A stretch of DNA of 19,761 bases, taken from Streptococcus sp. A12 (lineage in GTDB: Bacteria; Bacillota; Bacilli; Lactobacillales; Streptococcaceae). The notes under the pieces are model-generated. The model was not told the origin of the DNA, ran no database searches, and saw nothing but the letters and a program-made list of their open reading frames with translations. The stretch is from NCBI RefSeq assembly GCF_905372335.1, contig NZ_CAJPOU010000031.1, forward strand, positions 1 to 19,761, in the 5' to 3' direction. Position 1 is the stretch's first letter. Each line of letters opens with the position of its first letter. A program made the translations under genes and the position numbers. This document shows positions 16,611 through 19,761 of the stretch, in pieces.

Positions 16611-17090
16611 ATGAAAATTAAGATTGTAACAGTTGGAAAATTAAAAGAAAAGTATTTAAAAGATGGAATCGCCGAGTATACGAAACGCTTGGGGCGGTTT
16701 ACGAAGCTAGAAATGATAGAATTACCGGATGAAAAAACTCCTGATCGGGCCAGTGATTTAGAAAATCAGCAAATCCTAGAAAAAGAAGGAAATCGCATAT
16801 TAGCTAAAATTGGAGATCGTGAGTATGTGATTGCCTTAGCGATTGAAGGGCAACAATTTCCATCTGAGAAGTTTAGTCAAACCATAGAAGAGGTGACTGT
16901 ACGAGGGTATTCTGAAATTACCTTCGTGATTGGAGGAAGTCTAGGTTTGTCCCCAGCAGTTAAAAAACGAGCGAATTTACTTATGAGTTTTGGAAAGTTA
17001 ACCCTTCCCCATCAATTGATGAAGCTTGTTTTAATCGAACAAATCTACCGGGCATTTATGATTCAACAAGGAAGTCCTTACCATAAATGA
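16611..17090 (+). CDS. rlmH: 23S rRNA (pseudouridine1915-N3)-methyltransferase RlmH
   Basis: A SPOUT-class methyltransferase that modifies pseudouridine 1915 in helix 69 of assembled 70S ribosomes using SAM. The family N-terminus [20 protein letters not shown] begins at the ATG 16611. An in-frame ATG at 16605 would add two residues but lies directly against the -10 hexamer. From 16611 the protein has 159 residues, the standard length. The knotted SAM-binding part includes [11 protein letters not shown], and the C-terminal end [28 protein letters not shown] is diagnostic. No Shine-Dalgarno precedes either ATG, so the message looks leaderless. tRNA-Arg follows with its own promoter. Confidence 0.96.
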   Translation: MKIKIVTVGKLKEKYLKDGIAEYTKRLGRFTKLEMIELPDEKTPDRASDLENQQILEKEGNRILAKIGDREYVIALAIEGQQFPSEKFSQTIEEVTVRGYSEITFVIGGSLGLSPAVKKRANLLMSFGKLTLPHQLMKLVLIEQIYRAFMIQQGSPYHK

Positions 17091-17093
17091 ATC

Positions 17094-17122
17094 TTGACGC
17101 TCCTCCTATTTTCTGATAGAAT
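17094..17122 (+). promoter_or_regulatory. tRNA-Arg promoter
   Basis: -35 TTGACG (17094-17099), 17-bp spacer, -10 TAGAAT (17117-17122), 12 nt before the tRNA. It starts 3 nt after the rlmH stop codon. Confidence 0.8.
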
Positions 17123-17134
17123 AAAAAGACATCT

Positions 17135-17208
17135 GGTCTCATAGCTCAGCTGGATAGAGCATTCGCCTTCTAAGCGAACGGTCGCAGGTTCGAATCCTGC
17201 TGGGATCA
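17135..17208 (+). tRNA. tRNA-Arg (anticodon TCT)
   Basis: A full cloverleaf: acceptor GGTCTCA/TGGGATC (with G-T pairs), D arm GCTC/GAGC, anticodon stem TTCGC/GCGAA with loop CTTCTAA (anticodon TCT), T arm GCAGG-TTCGAAT-CCTGC, discriminator A, and no encoded CCA. It reads AGA codons. A tRNA-Arg also stands before comC in pneumococcus. Confidence 0.96.
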
Positions 17209-17212
17209 AAAT

Positions 17213-17247
17213 AAAAACGTGATTTGTATAAAAATCACGTTTTTTTG
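17213..17247 (+). terminator. tRNA-Arg terminator upstream of comC
   Basis: A 13-bp stem AAAAACGTGATTT with its complement (17213-17225, 17232-17244), 6-nt loop, ending in a run of seven T. In pneumococcus, weakening the corresponding terminator raises comCDE expression by read-through, so its strength may set the basal level here too. Confidence 0.88.
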
Positions 17248-17261
17248 TTACTTAGTTTAAA

Positions 17262-17320
17262 AAAAACTAGAATTTTTCTAAACAGATGGGATAAAAAAAT
17301 TGCAAAAACTAGATTTTTCG
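17262..17320 (+). repeat. Upstream near-direct repeat before comC
   Basis: AAAAACTAGAATTTTTC at 17262-17278 and AAAAACTAGATTTTTCG at 17304-17320 share a 9-mer at a 42-bp step, twice the 21-bp step of the repeat just downstream. It could be an auxiliary regulator site or chance in AT-rich DNA. Confidence 0.4.
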
Positions 17321-17322
17321 TT

Positions 17323-17400
17323 CCAAATAGCTGTAAAAATGAACCAAATAGCGGAAATGTTAAAAAAGTCTTTGATTTTTTACTAAAATTTATGTATATT
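17323..17400 (+). promoter_or_regulatory. comCDE promoter with ComE-type direct repeat
   Basis: A perfect 9-mer CCAAATAGC occurs at 17323-17331 and 17344-17352, separated by 12 bp (21 bp start to start), the geometry of the pneumococcal ComE box although the bases differ. Downstream, TTGATT (17372-17377), 17-bp spacer and TATATT (17395-17400) form a usable promoter; TAAAAT at 17384-17389 is an alternative -10. The comC ATG lies 47 nt after the -10, with AAGGAG 8 nt before it. Confidence 0.65.
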
Positions 17401-17446
17401 AAATTTAATAATTTAATGATCAAATAAATTATAAGGAGATTTTTTT

Positions 17447-17590
17447 ATGAAAAACAATCCATCAACAGTTTCTAAAGCATTTAAGGTTCTTACAGAAAAA
17501 GAATTGCAGCAAATCTGTGGAGGGGATAAACGGAGAAAGAATAGTGTTGGTGAACTTATTAATCTAATTTTTGGTAGGGGAGGAAACTGA
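17447..17590 (+). CDS. comC: Competence-stimulating peptide precursor ComC
   Basis: A 47-residue pre-pheromone. Residues 1-26 are a double-glycine leader (MKNNPSTVSKAFKVLTEKEL...ICGG) of the type cut by the ComAB transporter/peptidase. The predicted mature peptide is residues 27-47. It starts DKRRKN, has a hydrophobic middle with ELINLIF, and ends FGRGGN. Asp or Glu at position 1 followed by a basic residue is usual for mitis/sanguinis-group pheromones, but I do not recognise this sequence as a described pherotype. The last codons are also the strong comD ribosome binding site, and the stop overlaps the comD start (TGATG). AAGGAG precedes the ATG. The gene fills the comC position between tRNA-Arg and comD, which makes the call firm despite its small size. 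Confidence 0.93.
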   Translation: MKNNPSTVSKAFKVLTEKELQQICGGDKRRKNSVGELINLIFGRGGN

Positions 17591-18909
17591 TGTTTCTAAA
17601 TACCCTATCTTTAATCTTAACTATTTTTATAATTTTTTTATCTTTTTTAAAAATTGATCAAAAACTTAATAAATATAGTAAACAATTGATTTTAGGATCT
17701 GGTGTTGTTGCTGTATTTGTCATCACAGCGGTCTTAGATTACTTTGATTTACATATCGATTATCTAATGTTATGTCTATGGCCACTATTTCTTTATTTTT
17801 ATTACTATTTTATTTGTAATCTTCAACGTCAGATAGCGGGTCTTTACTCATTCATCATTTATCTAGCAGTTGAAAGTACAGATACATTTTTATCAGTAAT
17901 CACTTCTTCTATTTTTGGTGATAGTATAATTAACCAATACTCTGATTATTACTTTTTAACTATTCGAATTATCTCACTTATTTTAATTATGAAGGTATTA
18001 ACGATTCTCGAAGTGAATCTTCTCTATTTTAAAGAGCGGGTTTTTAAGAAATTTGTCCAACAATTGATCGTTAGTTATCTTATTTTAACCTTAGTATTGA
18101 ATGCTTCTCATTGGATAAGTGATATTGCTCATTTCAATAGTTTTGGTAGCATGGTAGCAACGATTTGTTTCTTGATGTTTATCGGAACCATGGTTCAAAT
18201 GAAGACGGTTCGAGATCGTTATGAAAAGAAAATGGAGTTGAAGCAAAAGAGGTTCGAACAGCGCCAAATGGAACAGTATATGAATAAAATTCAAGGCCTC
18301 TATTTAGAATTAAAAGGTTTTCGTCATGATTTTGGAAATATTATCACTTCCTTAAATTTAGCGATTGAGGAAGAAAATATTGAGGATATTAAACGAATTC
18401 AAAGAGATGTTCTTGAGGAATGCTATGGCCAACTCCAAAAAGAAGAATATACAGGATTTGACCTAGGTAATATTCGAGATTCTGCTTTGAGAAGTATCCT
18501 AAGTAGGGGATGGATCTATGCGGAGGAAATGGGTGTCAAACTAACCTTTGAAACAGAAGATATTATTGAAAAGGTTCCAATGAGATTGTTGGATCTTGTA
18601 CGAACCGTCGGAATTTTAGTCAATAATGCTATTGAAGCTGCTAAAATGAGTCAAGAAAAAGAAGTTCAAATAGCTGTTTTTAATATGCCGAATGGAGTGC
18701 ATCTGATCATAAAGAACTCTATTTCTGATGAGCCGATTAATTGGAATAAACTCTATGAAAAGGGATTTTCAACTAAAGGGGATCGTAGAGGAATGGGGCT
18801 TGCGATTGTAAAAGATCTTATTGGAGAATATGCTGCTATTTTTCTAGAGACAGAGTTGATCAATGGAAGATTTACGCAGAGCTTAGTTATTGGAGAGAAA
18901 GGAAGATAG
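17590..18909 (+). CDS. comD: ComD, membrane histidine kinase receptor for the competence pheromone
   Basis: HPK10-type sensor kinase that detects the mature ComC peptide outside the cell and phosphorylates ComE. The 439 residues begin with about 205 residues of hydrophobic sequence forming six or seven membrane segments (for example 4-20, 33-50, 60-77, 84-104, 122-141, 156-172, 186-204). A coiled-coil linker follows (205-240), then the H-box with H246 in FRHDFGN, the N-box LVNNAIEAA at 343-351 and the G-box GDRRGMGLAIV at 397-407. The ATG overlaps the comC stop by one base, with AGGGGAGG inside comC as ribosome binding site. comE begins directly after its stop. The N-terminal half should be matched to this strain's pheromone. 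Confidence 0.95.
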   Translation: MFLNTLSLILTIFIIFLSFLKIDQKLNKYSKQLILGSGVVAVFVITAVLDYFDLHIDYLMLCLWPLFLYFYYYFICNLQRQIAGLYSFIIYLAVESTDTFLSVITSSIFGDSIINQYSDYYFLTIRIISLILIMKVLTILEVNLLYFKERVFKKFVQQLIVSYLILTLVLNASHWISDIAHFNSFGSMVATICFLMFIGTMVQMKTVRDRYEKKMELKQKRFEQRQMEQYMNKIQGLYLELKGFRHDFGNIITSLNLAIEEENIEDIKRIQRDVLEECYGQLQKEEYTGFDLGNIRDSALRSILSRGWIYAEEMGVKLTFETEDIIEKVPMRLLDLVRTVGILVNNAIEAAKMSQEKEVQIAVFNMPNGVHLIIKNSISDEPINWNKLYEKGFSTKGDRRGMGLAIVKDLIGEYAAIFLETELINGRFTQSLVIGEKGR

Positions 18910-19662
18910 ATGAATATTGTATTGCTAGAGGACGAAATTTCTCAACAAGTTCGAGTAGAGAAACATGTAAAAGCTATCGCTGAGGAGGAAGGCCTACGAT
19001 TAAATATTGTTTCCACCAGTAAAATAGCTGAACTAAAGGAATATCTAACCAATGGTGATTTTCATCAGCTTTTCTTCCTTGACATTGATATCAAAGGGGA
19101 TGAAAAAGCTGGTATCAAGGCAGCTCAAATGATTCGTGAGGTCAATCCTTTTGCCATTATTGCCTTTATCACGACGAAATCGGAATTTGCAACCATTACC
19201 TATCGTTACAAGGTATCAGCTCTCGAATTTATTGAAAAAACCTTGAATGAAAACTTATTTAAGGAAAAAATTCGAGAATGCATTCTCTACTTGAAGAAGA
19301 ATGTGATTGAAAATAAAAATATCATTGATTTCTTTGAGTATAGTTTCAAAAATATGGAAATTCGAGTTCCATATCGAGATATATTGTACATTGAAACAAC
19401 TGGAGTTTCCCACAAATTGCGACTTGTTGGAAAGAATTTTCAAAAGGAATTTTTAGGGACTATCAAGGATATACTTGAGAAAGATGTAGATAATCATTTC
19501 TTTAGTCCCAATCAGTCCTATCTAGTCAATCAAAGAATGATTGTCAATTTTGATCGTCGCAAGAGACTCTTGATGTTAGAAGAGGAGACAACTTGCCCCG
19601 TCTCTCGTACACAGGTGAAAAGGGTCGAAGAATTATTAAATAAAATACAGAAAAAGGCTTGA
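18910..19662 (+). CDS. comE: ComE, LytTR-family response regulator of competence
   Basis: It activates comCDE and other early competence genes (including comX and comAB in related species) when phosphorylated. The 250 residues carry a receiver domain (1-125) with acidic residues E7-D8-E9, phosphoacceptor D58 (LFFLDIDIKG), T88/T89 and K90. A LytTR DNA-binding domain occupies about 140-245 (VPYRDILYIETTG, FFSPNQSYLVNQRMIVNFDRR). The length and D58 agree with pneumococcal ComE. The ATG abuts the comD stop without a gap. The stop codon is part of the -35 hexamer of the next tRNA promoter; no terminator separates them. The likely target is the 21-bp-spaced repeat upstream of comC. Confidence 0.96.
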   Translation: MNIVLLEDEISQQVRVEKHVKAIAEEEGLRLNIVSTSKIAELKEYLTNGDFHQLFFLDIDIKGDEKAGIKAAQMIREVNPFAIIAFITTKSEFATITYRYKVSALEFIEKTLNENLFKEKIRECILYLKKNVIENKNIIDFFEYSFKNMEIRVPYRDILYIETTGVSHKLRLVGKNFQKEFLGTIKDILEKDVDNHFFSPNQSYLVNQRMIVNFDRRKRLLMLEEETTCPVSRTQVKRVEELLNKIQKKA

Positions 19663-19686
19663 CAATTTTTGAATCGATGGTATAAT
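19659..19686 (+). promoter_or_regulatory. tRNA-Glu promoter
   Basis: Consensus -35 TTGACA (19659-19664), 16-bp spacer, consensus -10 TATAAT (19681-19686). The TGA of TTGACA is the comE stop codon. The tRNA starts 24 nt after the -10. Confidence 0.9.
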
Positions 19687-19709
19687 GGGATATGTTCTGT
19701 TAATGACAT

Positions 19710-19761
19710 GGTCCGTTGGTCAAGGGGTTAAGACACCGCCTTTTCACGGCGGTAACACGGG
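19710..19761 (+). tRNA. tRNA-Glu (anticodon TTC), 3' end outside window
   Basis: The visible part has acceptor GGTCCGT, a D arm with GGTTAAGAC, anticodon stem CCGCC/GGCGG around loop TTTTCAC (anticodon TTC) and the beginning of the T stem CGGG. The T loop and acceptor 3' strand lie beyond the edge. A tRNA-Glu downstream of comE is the usual streptococcal arrangement. Confidence 0.93.

Noticed and set aside
17224..17427. Reading frames on both strands upstream of comC
   Set aside because: They start in the tRNA-Arg terminator, cover the comC promoter and are Lys/Asn/Phe-rich as expected of AT-rich non-coding DNA.
1..19761. CRISPR arrays, insertion sequences or prophage parts
   Set aside because: No repeat-spacer series, transposase or integrase sequence is visible; nearly every gene belongs to the conserved origin region.

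Overview
The window looks like the replication-origin neighbourhood of a Streptococcus chromosome, drawn with dnaA on the minus strand. The gene order is the conserved one read from right to left: parB, dnaA, dnaN, DUF951, ychF, pth, mfd, rqcP, divIC, a small ORF, a beta-lactamase-fold protein, tilS, hpt, ftsH. On the other side lie htrA, rlmH, tRNA-Arg, comCDE and tRNA-Glu. A competence-peptide locus between tRNA-Arg and tRNA-Glu next to rlmH/htrA/parB, with no parA in view, is typical of the mitis/sanguinis groups. The DnaA and ComC sequences do not look pneumococcal. I cannot name the species.

Left part (1-9426, all minus strand): a housekeeping block. pth and mfd overlap by 8 nt. After mfd, an extended -10 promoter candidate precedes a very compact run, rqcP-divIC-orf42-hydrolase-tilS-hpt-ftsH. 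Its genes overlap by 1 or 8 nt or are 5-10 nt apart, so translation is probably coupled. They cover ribosome rescue, septum formation, tRNA-Ile lysidinylation, purine salvage and membrane proteolysis. ftsH runs off the left edge exactly at its zinc-binding HE residues.

Middle (9427-11443): ychF and DUF951 on the minus strand flank one oppositely oriented gene, a YehR/DUF1307-type lipoprotein with its own extended -10 promoter. A symmetrical terminator separates it from DUF951.

Origin (11486-16610): dnaN, dnaA and parB, with DnaA-box clusters in three gaps. The dnaA-dnaN gap carries two adjacent boxes next to five tandem DnaA-trio triplets, the expected basal unwinding system. The parB-dnaA gap carries three perfect boxes. 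The htrA-rlmH gap carries four boxes, three of them in tandem at exactly 10-bp steps, plus a fifth on the -35 region of the rlmH promoter. htrA has a CiaR-type repeat upstream.

Right part (16611-19761, plus strand): rlmH, apparently leaderless, then tRNA-Arg with promoter and terminator, the comCDE quorum-sensing operon and the start of tRNA-Glu. comC is only 47 codons. Its product has a double-glycine leader and an unfamiliar 21-residue mature pheromone. The last codons of comC also form the comD ribosome binding site, and a perfect 9-mer direct repeat at 21-bp spacing upstream has ComE-box geometry. The window thus combines replication initiation (DnaA, DnaN, oriC), segregation (ParB), surface protease control of competence (HtrA) and the competence switch itself.
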